NCBI RefSeq assembly: GCF_902489365.1
Contig: NZ_CABTZR010000002.1
Coordinates: 1 to 64,000, forward strand
Length of the DNA stretch: 64,000 nt
Reading direction: 5' to 3'
DNA from: an uncultured Corynebacterium sp.
GTDB taxonomy: Bacteria > Actinomycetota > Actinomycetes > Mycobacteriales > Mycobacteriaceae
Positions 51,448-59,272 of this stretch are shown one piece after another (within the stretch, counting starts at the first letter, position 1; the number at the start of each line of letters is the position of its first letter). The translations under genes and the position numbers were made by a program. The notes beneath the pieces are model-generated. The model was not told where the DNA came from and made no database searches. It saw only the letters and a program-made list of their open reading frames with translations.

Positions 51448-51828
51448 GTGGGCATCCCCGACGATGTCGTCCTCGACGGCTACACGCTTATCGAACAGCA
51501 CGAAGTGGACCACGAGTTCCTCATCTATGGCTCGCCGCTCGCCGTGGATACGCCTCTGCTTTTCGCACTCACGATTGTTGGTGTTCTCCTCGTGGCGGCC
51601 AGCTTCTTCCTGCGCAGGCCGGTCCGCATCATCGCCGGCCTCTTGGGCGCGATCCTGACGCTGACCAAGCTGTGGTGGATGCCCATCGCACTGGCCCAAC
51701 AGTTCAACGACAGCCAGGTCTTTGGCTACACGGTGAAGTACTACCCCCAGTACTGGCCGGCGGCCTCCGTCATCGTGGTCGTCATCGCTATCGTCGGCAT
51801 CATTTCCGCCTTCCTCCGCCGACGCTAA
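51448..51828 (+). CDS. Small membrane protein behind the broken BCCT gene
   Basis: A 126-residue protein with three hydrophobic segments: TPLLFALTIVGVLLVAASFF, IIAGLLGAILTLTKLWWMPI and AASVIVVVIAIVGIISAFLR. The N-terminus is polar (DDVVLDGYTLIEQHEVDHEF). The GTG start directly follows the stop of the BCCT frame and is preceded by GAAGGAGACCTAA, so it was translated with the transporter and may have been its accessory. The frame is intact, so it may still be made. Stop codons of this gene and the response regulator overlap. Confidence 0.6.
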   Translation: MGIPDDVVLDGYTLIEQHEVDHEFLIYGSPLAVDTPLLFALTIVGVLLVAASFFLRRPVRIIAGLLGAILTLTKLWWMPIALAQQFNDSQVFGYTVKYYPQYWPAASVIVVVIAIVGIISAFLRRR

Positions 51829-52469
51829 CGCGATTCCAACACCGCGATCGCAATGTGCACGCGGTTGGTACCGCCGAGCTTGTCCAAGATGTGCTTGATA
51901 TGGGTCTTCACCGTGGTCACCGAGACGTAGAGCTGTCCGGCAATCTCCTGGTTGTCTAGGCCCTGGGCCACCAGCTCCGCCACCTCGTTTTCGCGCTCGC
52001 TTAGCTCTTCCAGCGGGCGGGGCTCACGCACCTCCGCTGCCGGAGTTGGCTCGGGGCGCTTGAGCGCCAGCAGGTTCTTCAGGGCCTTGGGGCTTAGCAG
52101 CTGCTGCCCGGTGGCCGCAGCCCGCACCGCAGAGACGAGGCCCTCCGGCTCGATGGTCTTAAGAAGAAACCCCATCGCACCTGCATGGAGCGCATCCACG
52201 ATGAACTCGTCCGTATCAAAAGCGGTGAGCATCACCACCGGGGTCTCCGGCGCGCTCGCGCGCAGCTGCCCGGCCGCCTCGATGCCGTCCATCACGGGCA
52301 TGCGGATATCCATGAGGACAACATCCGGTTGCAGATCCAGCACGCGGGCCACGCCATCGCGCCCATTGCCGGCCTCGGCCACCACCTCGATGTCTGCTGC
52401 GCCTTCCAGGATGAAGCGGATACCGCGCCGCAGCGCTTGCTCATCATCAACCAACACCACTGAAATCAT
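51825..52469 (-). CDS. NarL/LuxR-family response regulator
   Basis: A 214-residue response regulator. The receiver has VVLVDDEQALRRGIRFILEG with the acidic pair, DVVLMDIRMPVMDG with the phospho-acceptor Asp near 54, and VMLTAFDTDEF. The C-terminal LuxR helix-turn-helix is LSERENEVAELVAQGLDNQE then LYVSVTTVKTHIKHILDKLG. It is phosphorylated by the kinase encoded just upstream, whose stop overlaps its start by one base. Likely targets are its own divergent neighbours, the prsW operon, where a 26-bp dyad occurs twice. Confidence 0.93.
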   Translation of the reverse strand: MISVVLVDDEQALRRGIRFILEGAADIEVVAEAGNGRDGVARVLDLQPDVVLMDIRMPVMDGIEAAGQLRASAPETPVVMLTAFDTDEFIVDALHAGAMGFLLKTIEPEGLVSAVRAAATGQQLLSPKALKNLLALKRPEPTPAAEVREPRPLEELSERENEVAELVAQGLDNQEIAGQLYVSVTTVKTHIKHILDKLGGTNRVHIAIAVLESR

Positions 52470-53638
52470 TACGCGTGTGCCTCCTCCGGTAGCTCGAGGA
52501 CCCAGGTGAAGGTGGAGGCGTCGTCAAGCACGGTGAAGGTGCCTCCCGCCAGCCGGGCGCGTTCCTCCAAGCCCAGCAGGCCATTGCCGCCACCGGACTC
52601 CGGCTGTGCTGCCACCTTCTTGTTCTGCATAGTCACCCGTACCTTGTTCTCCTCGTTGTCCACGCTGAGCGTCACCTTTTGGCCCGGCGCGTACTTGCGC
52701 GCGTTCGTCAGCCCTTCCTGCACGGCGCGGCCCAGCGTGTGGGCGGCAAGGGTGCTCAGCTTATCGACGTCTCCCTTGACGTACCGCACCTTCGTCCCCG
52801 CCGCGCGTGCGCGCTCGATGTGTTCCTCGATGCTCGCGCGCGGATCCACGCGGTCATCCACGCGCAGCGCCTTGATGACCCCGCGCAGATCCTCCACGGC
52901 AGACTTCGCCTCCGATTGGATAGTCCCCGCAGCCTCAGCGACGTGCTCCGGATCGGCGTCCTTGCGGTAGTTCAGGCCACCCGCGTATACGGAAATAAGG
53001 CTGAGCCGGTGTGAGAGGGAATCGTGGATATCACGCGCAATGCGGTTGCGTTCCTCCAAGCGCGCCCGCTCCTCGCGCGAGCGCAACTGGTCCTCATTGA
53101 GCTCCGCCAAGCTCACCAACGTGACCTCGCGCTGGCGGCGCTGCGCGCGCACCGAGCCCGTAATCCAAGCGACGACGAGCACGATGATTCCAAAGAACCC
53201 GTATCCGAAAACCGACAGGTAGCTCAAGTGCAAGTAGGGCACCGCCATGACGGTCGCATACGAGACCACCAACACCACAGTCCCCGCCAAGGACCACCGC
53301 AGTCGGCCGCGCGAGATGAGCGATATCAACACCACCAGCACTGACAGCGACAGCGGGCGAAACCCGCCTAGCGCTAAGACGAGTAGAGCCGCAATCAGCG
53401 TCACTGGGTGGCCGGGGTACTCCTCGTGGATGTTGCGCTCCCGCCGCGAGTGATGCAGGGCAACGGGCAGCAGAACCCATGTGACAACGGCAAATAGAAT
53501 CATGAAGGAGGTGACGTATATTTCCCGGTCCGTCACCTCGAAGGTCTCGAGCTGAAGGATCCACGTGGCCATATCCGCCACCACGCAGAGCAGAATGAGC
53601 AGCACCGTGATCCACAGCGGTCTCGTCTTCTTCGTCAT
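52469..53638 (-). CDS. Sensor histidine kinase (HisKA_3 type)
   Basis: A 389-residue kinase. The N-terminal 170 residues hold about five membrane helices (LWITVLLILLCVVADMATWI, SFMILFAVVTWVLLPVALHH, VVLVVSYATVMAVPYLHLSY). The dimer/phosphorylation helix is RNRIARDIHDSLSHRLSLIS with His near 218; the ATPase part has GRAVQEGLTNARKYAPGQKV and GGGNGLLGLEERARLAGGTF. There is no separate sensing domain outside the membrane, so it may sense through the helices. I start it at ATG 53638 because the in-frame extension upstream runs into the divergent regulatory region. Divergent from prsW1 with only about 90 bp between. Confidence 0.92.
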   Translation of the reverse strand: MTKKTRPLWITVLLILLCVVADMATWILQLETFEVTDREIYVTSFMILFAVVTWVLLPVALHHSRRERNIHEEYPGHPVTLIAALLVLALGGFRPLSLSVLVVLISLISRGRLRWSLAGTVVLVVSYATVMAVPYLHLSYLSVFGYGFFGIIVLVVAWITGSVRAQRRQREVTLVSLAELNEDQLRSREERARLEERNRIARDIHDSLSHRLSLISVYAGGLNYRKDADPEHVAEAAGTIQSEAKSAVEDLRGVIKALRVDDRVDPRASIEEHIERARAAGTKVRYVKGDVDKLSTLAAHTLGRAVQEGLTNARKYAPGQKVTLSVDNEENKVRVTMQNKKVAAQPESGGGNGLLGLEERARLAGGTFTVLDDASTFTWVLELPEEAHA

Positions 53639-53670
53639 GGTTGTCACGATAGCCCTCCCCCACGGTATGG

Positions 53671-53696
53671 AAATCCTCCCTGCGGAGGATACCGGC
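53671..53696. repeat. 26-bp dyad leader, copy 1 (upstream of prsW1)
   Basis: Bases 53671-53696 are identical to 54457-54482. The core is a dyad ATCCTCC-CTGC-GGAGGAT (53673-53690). It ends 30 bp before the prsW1 start and lies between the divergent kinase and prsW genes. It may be the operator of the adjacent response regulator or an RNA hairpin in the leader. Confidence 0.6.
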
Positions 53697-53726
53697 ACCC
53701 CAGGCGCGGTTCATAACCTAAGCCTC

Positions 53727-54515
53727 ATGAGAAGAACACGACTCTTGTACTATCTGCTCACCGCCGCCGGGCTGGTATACGTCGCTTATGATTTCTCCCA
53801 CGGCGCTTTCGTGCCCACAAGTGCGCTCGCCGCAGTGTTATACGCGGCTGTCGCAATCGGTCTCACGTTGCTGATTTTGCGCAAGCACCCGGGCATTGCG
53901 CACGGTGTGGTGTGGGGCATCGTGGTCACCGGAGTCGCGGCTCAGCTCAACGAGAGCATGAATCACCTCCTCATCCGCGTGGCCCCAGACTGGCTGGTCG
54001 GCGCTGGAATCGCCCCGCTCAACGAGGAAGTCCTCAAATTCCTCGGCGTCCTCTTCATCTGCTCCTGCATCATCCGGCCCCGTCACTGGGCGGACTACGT
54101 CTTCGTCGGTGTGGCGGTGGGCATGGGCTTTAGCGTGAGCGAAAACGCCGTCTACTACGTCAACATGACACTGGAGAACCTGGATTCCGATGTCAAGGGA
54201 ACGCTGCTGGCGGTGCTTGCCCGATTCATCGCGAACCCGCTTATGCATTCCTTCTTCACCGCAATCGCGGCCTACGGGCTCTCCCGCAGACAACCGGTGC
54301 GCTGGTTGCTCCTCGCCATGGCGGTACACTTCGCTGCCAACTTTGGCCCCTCTGTCACTATCGCGTTGGACGACGCCCTCTGGCCCCTCTTCCCCACCTT
54401 CCTCATCCTCATCTCCCTGTGGGTCGCCACGATTGTCAGCATCGTCAAGCTCCGCAAAATCCTCCCTGCGGAGGATACCGGCGCAACCCCGCAGTTCGTA
54501 GGGTCAAAAGCATGA
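53727..54515 (+). CDS. PrsW-like intramembrane protease (first copy)
   Basis: A 262-residue membrane protein with about eight helices and the PrsW/CPBP-like glutamic motifs: APLNEEVLKFLGVLFIC with Glu100-Glu101, GMGFSVSENAVYYV with Glu139, MHSFFTAIAAYGLSRRQ with His174 and AVHFAANFG with His201. These are the presumed metal and catalytic residues. PrsW in Bacillus cuts anti-sigma factor RsiW in the membrane. The ATG at 53727 matches the start of the paralogue; an in-frame ATG at 53667 would add ILPAEDTG, a peptide that recurs at this protein's C-terminus because of the 26-bp repeat. Its stop overlaps the next start (ATGA). Confidence 0.85.
   Translation: MRRTRLLYYLLTAAGLVYVAYDFSHGAFVPTSALAAVLYAAVAIGLTLLILRKHPGIAHGVVWGIVVTGVAAQLNESMNHLLIRVAPDWLVGAGIAPLNEEVLKFLGVLFICSCIIRPRHWADYVFVGVAVGMGFSVSENAVYYVNMTLENLDSDVKGTLLAVLARFIANPLMHSFFTAIAAYGLSRRQPVRWLLLAMAVHFAANFGPSVTIALDDALWPLFPTFLILISLWVATIVSIVKLRKILPAEDTGATPQFVGSKA
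54457..54482. repeat. 26-bp dyad leader, copy 2 (inside the end of prsW1)
   Basis: Identical to 53671-53696, with the dyad core at 54459-54476. It ends 29 bp before the start of the exported-protein gene, almost the same spacing as copy 1. The bases following both copies are also similar (ACCCC..GC.GTTC.TA) and both next genes start ATGAGAA. Here it also encodes part of the PrsW1 C-terminus. Confidence 0.6.
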
Positions 54516-54934
54516 GAAACACACTGATTTATTCCTGCATCGGCGTCCTCGCCGCAGTACCGCTTGCCGACGCCCTCCTCCCCGACCCCACTCCCGACAC
54601 CACGCCCGTACGCGGTATCCCGGGGCTTGAATGCCCGGAGGATCCGTACGCCTCCTCGCAGACCTGGAACTGCGGTGGTGCGACCATCATTTCTGAGGAA
54701 GGCAGCTCCTCCCACGAGGTCGAGACCTACCTGCCGCGGCAGCACCGTTCCTTCATCGGGACGCGCGCGCTCACCGACGCCCCCATCACCACCCAGGCTG
54801 CCGAGCTTTACCGCGTTTCCGACGAGGACGGAATCACGCTGGCGAACCCGCACAACAACACCGTCTCCTTCCTCCACATCGAGGGCCCGAAGGCAAGTGA
54901 CTTCGCCGACCGCGTGCAGAAGGAGGACGCATGA
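54512..54934 (+). CDS. Exported or anchored protein between two PrsW genes
   Basis: A 140-residue protein with an N-terminal hydrophobic segment (LIYSCIGVLAAVPLADALLP) that is a signal peptide or membrane anchor. The rest is polar and outside the membrane: a Pro/Thr-rich stretch, a Cys pair (Cys41 and Cys54, in GLECPEDPY and TWNCGGATI) that may form a disulfide, and a beta-rich part (AELYRVSDEDGITLANPHNN). No known domain. Both its ends overlap the flanking prsW genes by four bases (ATGA). The sandwich makes it the best candidate for a PrsW substrate or regulator; this is inference from position. Confidence 0.75.
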   Translation: MRNTLIYSCIGVLAAVPLADALLPDPTPDTTPVRGIPGLECPEDPYASSQTWNCGGATIISEEGSSSHEVETYLPRQHRSFIGTRALTDAPITTQAAELYRVSDEDGITLANPHNNTVSFLHIEGPKASDFADRVQKEDA

Positions 54935-55701
54935 AGTACCTCTACTATCTGCTGACCCTCGGCGCGCTGGCCATGTCCGCCTTCCACTACGCGGGCGAGC
55001 CCTTCCTTTCCGCCAGCTCGCTGACTGCTGTGGTCTTCGCCGCCGTCGTTGTCTGCCTCACGCTGTTCTTCCTGCGCCGCTGCCCAGGAATTGCGCACGG
55101 CGTGGTGTGGGGCTTCGCGGTCTCCGGGCTCGCCGTGGAACTCAACACGAACATGACCCATCTCCTTGCCCGCGCGGGCCTGGACTGGCTGGGCGCTGCC
55201 GGGTACGCGCCGCTCACCGAAGAAGTGCTGAAATTCCTCGGCGTGATTCTCATTTGCACCTGCGTCATCCGGCCCCGTAGCTGGCTCGACTATGTCTTCG
55301 TGGGCGTGGCCGTGGGCCTCGGTTTCACTGCGGGTGAGGACGCAACCGCCTTCGCGCGCATGACGGTGGATAACCTCGATTCGGATACCGCCGGCGCGCT
55401 CTCAGCGGTGGTCATCCGATTGGTATCCAACCCGCTCTCCCACTCGCTGTTCACCGGGCTTAGCGCCTATGGCCTGTCCCGAAAGCAGCCGGTGCGCTGG
55501 CTCATTATCGCCATCGCGGTGCACGTGACGAACAACCTCTTCCCGTCGCTAAGCACCGCGTTCGACGACGCCATCTGGCCCGTCCTCGCCGGCATGGTCG
55601 TCGTGCTAGCCGTGTGGATAGCCACCATCTGGGGCGTTATTGCGCTGCGGAAGAAGGCGGCTGCGCATCCAGCCCTGTCCCCTGCACCGGTGCGCGCATA
55701 G
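54931..55701 (+). CDS. PrsW-like intramembrane protease (second copy)
   Basis: A 256-residue paralogue of the protein two genes upstream. It keeps the same motifs: APLTEEVLKFLGVILIC with Glu97-Glu98, LGFTAGEDATAFARMT with Glu136, SHSLFTGLSAYGLSRKQ with His171 and AVHVTNNLF with His198. The two copies align over their whole length (both have HPGIAHGVVWG or CPGIAHGVVWG and CVIRPRSWLDYVFVGVAVG), so they arose by tandem duplication. The last 65 bp overlap the end of the converging amidohydrolase gene. Confidence 0.85.
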   Translation: MKYLYYLLTLGALAMSAFHYAGEPFLSASSLTAVVFAAVVVCLTLFFLRRCPGIAHGVVWGFAVSGLAVELNTNMTHLLARAGLDWLGAAGYAPLTEEVLKFLGVILICTCVIRPRSWLDYVFVGVAVGLGFTAGEDATAFARMTVDNLDSDTAGALSAVVIRLVSNPLSHSLFTGLSAYGLSRKQPVRWLIIAIAVHVTNNLFPSLSTAFDDAIWPVLAGMVVVLAVWIATIWGVIALRKKAAAHPALSPAPVRA

Positions 55702-57004
55702 CCTTCGTCGCCGGGGAGGGATGGGCGTCCTCGGCGGCGAGGCGCTCAAAGGCCACCGCTGCCAGGGCCGCGGCTTGATCCCCCAGAACGGAATCATCGA
55801 AGCGCACCAGCGGCGAGTGATTCCACTCGCGCATGTGCTCCGGGGTGTGCGGATCCCCGGTGCCAAACCACATGAACGTGCCCGGCACCTGGGCGAGCAC
55901 CGCGCCGAAATCTTCCGAAGCCATCATCGGTGTGTCCAAGGTCAGCACGTTTTCCGCCCCGAACATCCCGGCCCACAACGACGCCGCGAACTGATCCTCG
56001 CGCGGTGAGGTCTTCGTGGCCGAATACAAAACCTCAAAGTCCACCTTCGCGGTACAACGGTGCGAGGCCGCCACGGAGCTTGAGACCTCGATGATCATCT
56101 GGCGGACGGCGTCGATGTGTTCGTCGCGAAGCACGCGCACCGTCGCGCCCAGCTCCGCCTTGTCCGGGATGACGTTGACCGCCCCGTCGCCCGCGCGCAG
56201 GTTGGTCACCGTGATGACAATCGGCGAGTTCGCGTCGAAGCGCCGGGTCAGCGCCACCTGCAGCGCCACCTGGATCTCCGCCAAGGCGGCAACCGGATCA
56301 ATCGCATCATGCGGGCGCGAGCCATGTCCGCCCTTGCCGTAGACGGTGATACCCAGGTTCGAAGAAGAAGCCATCATCGGCCCGGCGATGTGATGGAAGG
56401 TGCCCCGATCCTGCGGGCCAACGTGCAGGCCATAGGCGGCGATGGGACGGCGGCCAGCAGCGTCGAGCACGCCCTCATCAATCATCGGCTGCGCACCACC
56501 CGGGCCCTCCTCGCCGGGCTGGAACATGAAGATGACATCGCCCAAAAGCTCCTCGCGGTGGCGGCACAGCATCTTGACCGCGCCGATCAGCCCCGCCGTG
56601 TGCAGGTCATGGCCACACGCATGCATGTTGTTATTCGTCGAAGCGAAAGGGCTGCCGGTCTGCTCGCGCACCGGAAGACCATCCATGTCCGCGCGCAGCA
56701 GCACCGAGACGGGACGCTCGCCGCGCTTCCCCCCGCGCAGCACCGCCGCAACGGAGCTCAAGTCGCGCCCGAGCTGAATCTCCAACGGTAGCCCTTTAAG
56801 AGCTTCGAGCACCTTCTCCTGCGTGCGCGGCAGATGCAGCCCCACCTCCGGGTTCTGGTGCATATCGCGGCGGAACTCCTGCAACTCCGGAAGCAGCTCC
56901 CGGCCTTCCTCCACGAACACCTGGCTGGCCAACCGCTCCCCCAGCTTGGCCGAAACCATCGGAAGCGGTGGCAATTGCTGACGGTGGCGCGGGGCCATCT
57001 TCAT
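55637..57004 (-). CDS. M20-family amidohydrolase (N-acyl amino acid or IAA-amino acid hydrolase type)
   Basis: A 455-residue metallopeptidase-fold hydrolase. Motifs are FRRDMHQNPEVGLHLPRTQE near 50, VLLRADMDGLPVREQTGSPF, NMHACGHDLHTAGLIGAVKM (metal ligands) near 130, FMFQPGEEGPGGAQPMIDEG near 165 and MMASEDFGAVLAQVPG near 370. These enzymes split N-acylated amino acids or peptides using Zn or Mn. The ATG at 57004 follows GGAAAGGATGACACC; an in-frame ATG at 57025 is less well placed. No signal peptide. It diverges from the mycolyltransferase gene. Confidence 0.9.
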   Translation of the reverse strand: MKMAPRHRQQLPPLPMVSAKLGERLASQVFVEEGRELLPELQEFRRDMHQNPEVGLHLPRTQEKVLEALKGLPLEIQLGRDLSSVAAVLRGGKRGERPVSVLLRADMDGLPVREQTGSPFASTNNNMHACGHDLHTAGLIGAVKMLCRHREELLGDVIFMFQPGEEGPGGAQPMIDEGVLDAAGRRPIAAYGLHVGPQDRGTFHHIAGPMMASSSNLGITVYGKGGHGSRPHDAIDPVAALAEIQVALQVALTRRFDANSPIVITVTNLRAGDGAVNVIPDKAELGATVRVLRDEHIDAVRQMIIEVSSSVAASHRCTAKVDFEVLYSATKTSPREDQFAASLWAGMFGAENVLTLDTPMMASEDFGAVLAQVPGTFMWFGTGDPHTPEHMREWNHSPLVRFDDSVLGDQAAALAAVAFERLAAEDAHPSPATKAMRAPVQGTGLDAQPPSSAAQ

Positions 57005-57066
57005 GGTGTCATCCTTTCCGAGCATGTGCGCCGAGCATACCGGAATCTGTATTAAGGTAGCCGTTT

Positions 57067-58146
57067 ATGAAGCTCTTCTCCGCGCTGGTGGCCAGCTCCC
57101 TGATGTTCACGCCCGGCTCCTCCTACCAATTGTCGAGCCGCGACGAGGCCTCATCGCAGTGGGCCGTCGACACCATGTTCAACGTTATCGACGGTTTGGG
57201 CACCTCCTCCCATCTGCTTACCGACGCGTGGTCCACGGTGCAGGAAGAATACCCGTACCCGATTAAAGAAATCGACGAGGTCTCCCTCGTTGAGCGGCGT
57301 GCCACCGACGAACCTGGCCGTGAGAAGTGGATCATCTCCTCGCCGTCGATGGGGCGCGACATTCCTGTCGACGTCGTCGTGGGCAACGGCGGGCCCGTTG
57401 TGTACTTTCTCGAGGGCGTAGACTCCCCGGAGACCTCGAACTGGATCACCAAGGGGCATGTGAAGCGCGTCTTCGGCGAATCCGACGCCAGCATCGTCAT
57501 CCCCTCGCAGGGAGCCGGATCCATGTGGACCGATTGGAGAGAGGATGACCCGAAGTTGGGCCGCCACAAGTGGGAAACGTTCCTCATCACAGAACTGGCT
57601 CCGCTAGTGGAGTCGGAGCTGAACCACAACGGCAAGCGCGGGCTCATTGGGTTGTCCATGGGCGCGTCGGGCGCGGTGATGATGGCGAACAACAACCCGG
57701 GTTTCTTCAATGGCGTGGCGGGCATTTCCGGCTGCTATTCCACCACCAGCCAGGTGGGCCAGGGCACGGTGGACTTGACGGTGCGTACTAAAGGCGGTGA
57801 CCCGAAGAACATGTGGGGGCCGCGCGGTTCGGAGGATTGGCTGCGCAATGACGTCATGTCCCACCCGGAGGGGCTGCGCGGCACGGCGCTCTATCTCGCC
57901 GCTGCCTCGGGCGCGTGGACGGACGAGGAACTGGCGGCCTACCCCGGGAAAACCGTCAATGATCGCATCGGGGGCACCCTTTTGGAGGCTGGCTCGCGTC
58001 GCTGTACGGAGGAGTTTTCCGCCGCGCTTGCCGACGCCTCAATCCCCCACACCACCGACTACCTCACCGACGGCACCCACGACTGGGTGATGTTTGGCAA
58101 GCAATTGCAGCCGGCGTGGGATGCGATTAAACCGGCTCTCTACTAA
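57067..58146 (+). CDS. cmt: Corynomycolyltransferase (antigen 85 family esterase)
   Basis: A 359-residue exported alpha/beta hydrolase. After a short, weak signal peptide (MKLFSALVASSLMFTPGSSY), the antigen 85 pattern follows: SPSMGRDIPVDVVV, VVYFLEGVDSPETSNWITKG, VIPSQGAGSMWTDWRE, the nucleophile RGLIGLSMGASGAVMM with Ser197, and the catalytic His in DGTHDWVMFGKQL near 342. It should move corynomycolate between trehalose esters and onto arabinogalactan in the outer envelope, which marks the host as mycolate-bearing. Codon use is normal, in contrast to the AT-rich genes that follow. Which of the several Cmt/Cop paralogues it matches cannot be told. Confidence 0.88.
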   Translation: MKLFSALVASSLMFTPGSSYQLSSRDEASSQWAVDTMFNVIDGLGTSSHLLTDAWSTVQEEYPYPIKEIDEVSLVERRATDEPGREKWIISSPSMGRDIPVDVVVGNGGPVVYFLEGVDSPETSNWITKGHVKRVFGESDASIVIPSQGAGSMWTDWREDDPKLGRHKWETFLITELAPLVESELNHNGKRGLIGLSMGASGAVMMANNNPGFFNGVAGISGCYSTTSQVGQGTVDLTVRTKGGDPKNMWGPRGSEDWLRNDVMSHPEGLRGTALYLAAASGAWTDEELAAYPGKTVNDRIGGTLLEAGSRRCTEEFSAALADASIPHTTDYLTDGTHDWVMFGKQLQPAWDAIKPALY

Positions 58147-58156
58147 CGTCGACGGC

Positions 58157-58549
58157 ATGTCCCGATTCCGCAGCATTTTCATCCCCGCCGCCATCCTCGT
58201 GGCAGGGCTCGTCATCCTTGCAGTGTTCTACGTCGGCTTAAGCCGTCATTACAACTCACAGGAGCTGCAGACGCTTATCGACGGCGCCAATGCCAACGGC
58301 CAGGACTATACCGTCGTCATCCACAACGAGCTGACTGGGAGCTATTCCTTTAACGCCCAGTAATACAGCGTTCCGGTTACGGGGTCGAGGCACAACACTC
58401 AAATCTTCCTTGCCGAAAATGAATGCTGGAATCGACTTGATTTCCTCAGAGAGCAACAAAATACTGGATACTGGGCTAGATCTGCAACCTGCTTTTTCGA
58501 CAGGACTTTAAATAACGGTTCAGGAGCCTGGATCATCCGCCCTATATAA
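58157..58549 (+). pseudogene. Small membrane protein gene interrupted by an in-frame stop
   Basis: The first 68 codons encode a membrane-anchored protein: MSRFRSIFIPAAILVAGLVI, then a soluble part ending HNELTGSYSFNAQ before TAA at 58361. The same frame then continues for 61 good codons (YSVPVTGSRHNTQIFLAENE, then CWNRLDFLREQQNTGYWARS, ending GAWIIRPI) to a second TAA at 58547. Together they make a sensible 130-codon gene, so a single base change in a Gln or Tyr codon probably broke it. Readthrough is the other possibility. The next gene's ribosome-binding site GGAGACCCC follows 3 bp later, so it headed a small operon. No family recognised. Confidence 0.6.
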
Positions 58550-58562
58550 CCTAGGAGACCCC

Positions 58563-59027
58563 ATGTGGCTTGACGGATATCAACAGCAATTCGGAAACCG
58601 GCTAGAGGACTTCCTCACAGAAACAGTCCCCACAGTGCTCACAGAGCTGACATCTTCCCAGAAGAAGCAAGTTACCGATGGCGCACAAGAGTTTCCCGTC
58701 GAACCCCTTCTCGAAATCCTCAATTCTAAACACAGCTATGAAGACACAGTCTCCCGAATCATAGCCGTAACGGGGATATGGATGAATGCCGCATCAGGGA
58801 GCCAGTGGTGTGTTGGTCCTCTAAACAGCACAGATTACTCTGAAAGAGTAGGCATAGGAGTCAGATGGGGCGAGATCGCTTTTTCGCCGTTGTCGAACAT
58901 GTCGGAGAATCTGGTAGATTCATTTCCCACTTGGCCGGGCGTACTCATGGAATTTTCTCGCATGCAAGAGGCGGATCGCGATTATTACAAACAGAGAATC
59001 CTGGAAACTCGTCCAAAGCAAAAATGA
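58563..59027 (+). CDS. Unknown 154-residue protein in AT-rich island
   Basis: A cytoplasmic-looking protein with no signal peptide. It starts MWLDGYQQQFGNRLEDFLTE and is helical in its first half (TVPTVLTELTSSQKKQVTDG, EPLLEILNSKHSYEDTVSRI), with a more beta-like centre (SGSQWCVGPLNSTDYSERVG) and a helical charged tail (MQEADRDYYKQRILE). A clear ribosome-binding site (CTAGGAGACCCC) precedes the ATG. Codons are AT-richer than in flanking housekeeping genes. Together with the upstream broken membrane protein it might be a toxin/immunity-type pair, but nothing in the sequence proves that. Confidence 0.6.
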   Translation: MWLDGYQQQFGNRLEDFLTETVPTVLTELTSSQKKQVTDGAQEFPVEPLLEILNSKHSYEDTVSRIIAVTGIWMNAASGSQWCVGPLNSTDYSERVGIGVRWGEIAFSPLSNMSENLVDSFPTWPGVLMEFSRMQEADRDYYKQRILETRPKQK

Positions 59028-59272
59028 TGTCCAACCGCTGCGCCGGCTCACGCCATCCTCATCGCATCGGTAGACCTCGCTTGACGGTTCGCCGTGGTAC
59101 ATAGCCCGGCTTCTAAGCAACGACTGACCCTCGGGACTGCAGGACGATAGACCTGATGCATTAAAAACTCTAAGCACCTACCTCGGAAACGAATTCAGAC
59201 CCGGGCCAGTCCCCTTCGGATAGACTCATCTGATATCACGATAATCACGAGTCATTTAAAAATGGATTCCGA

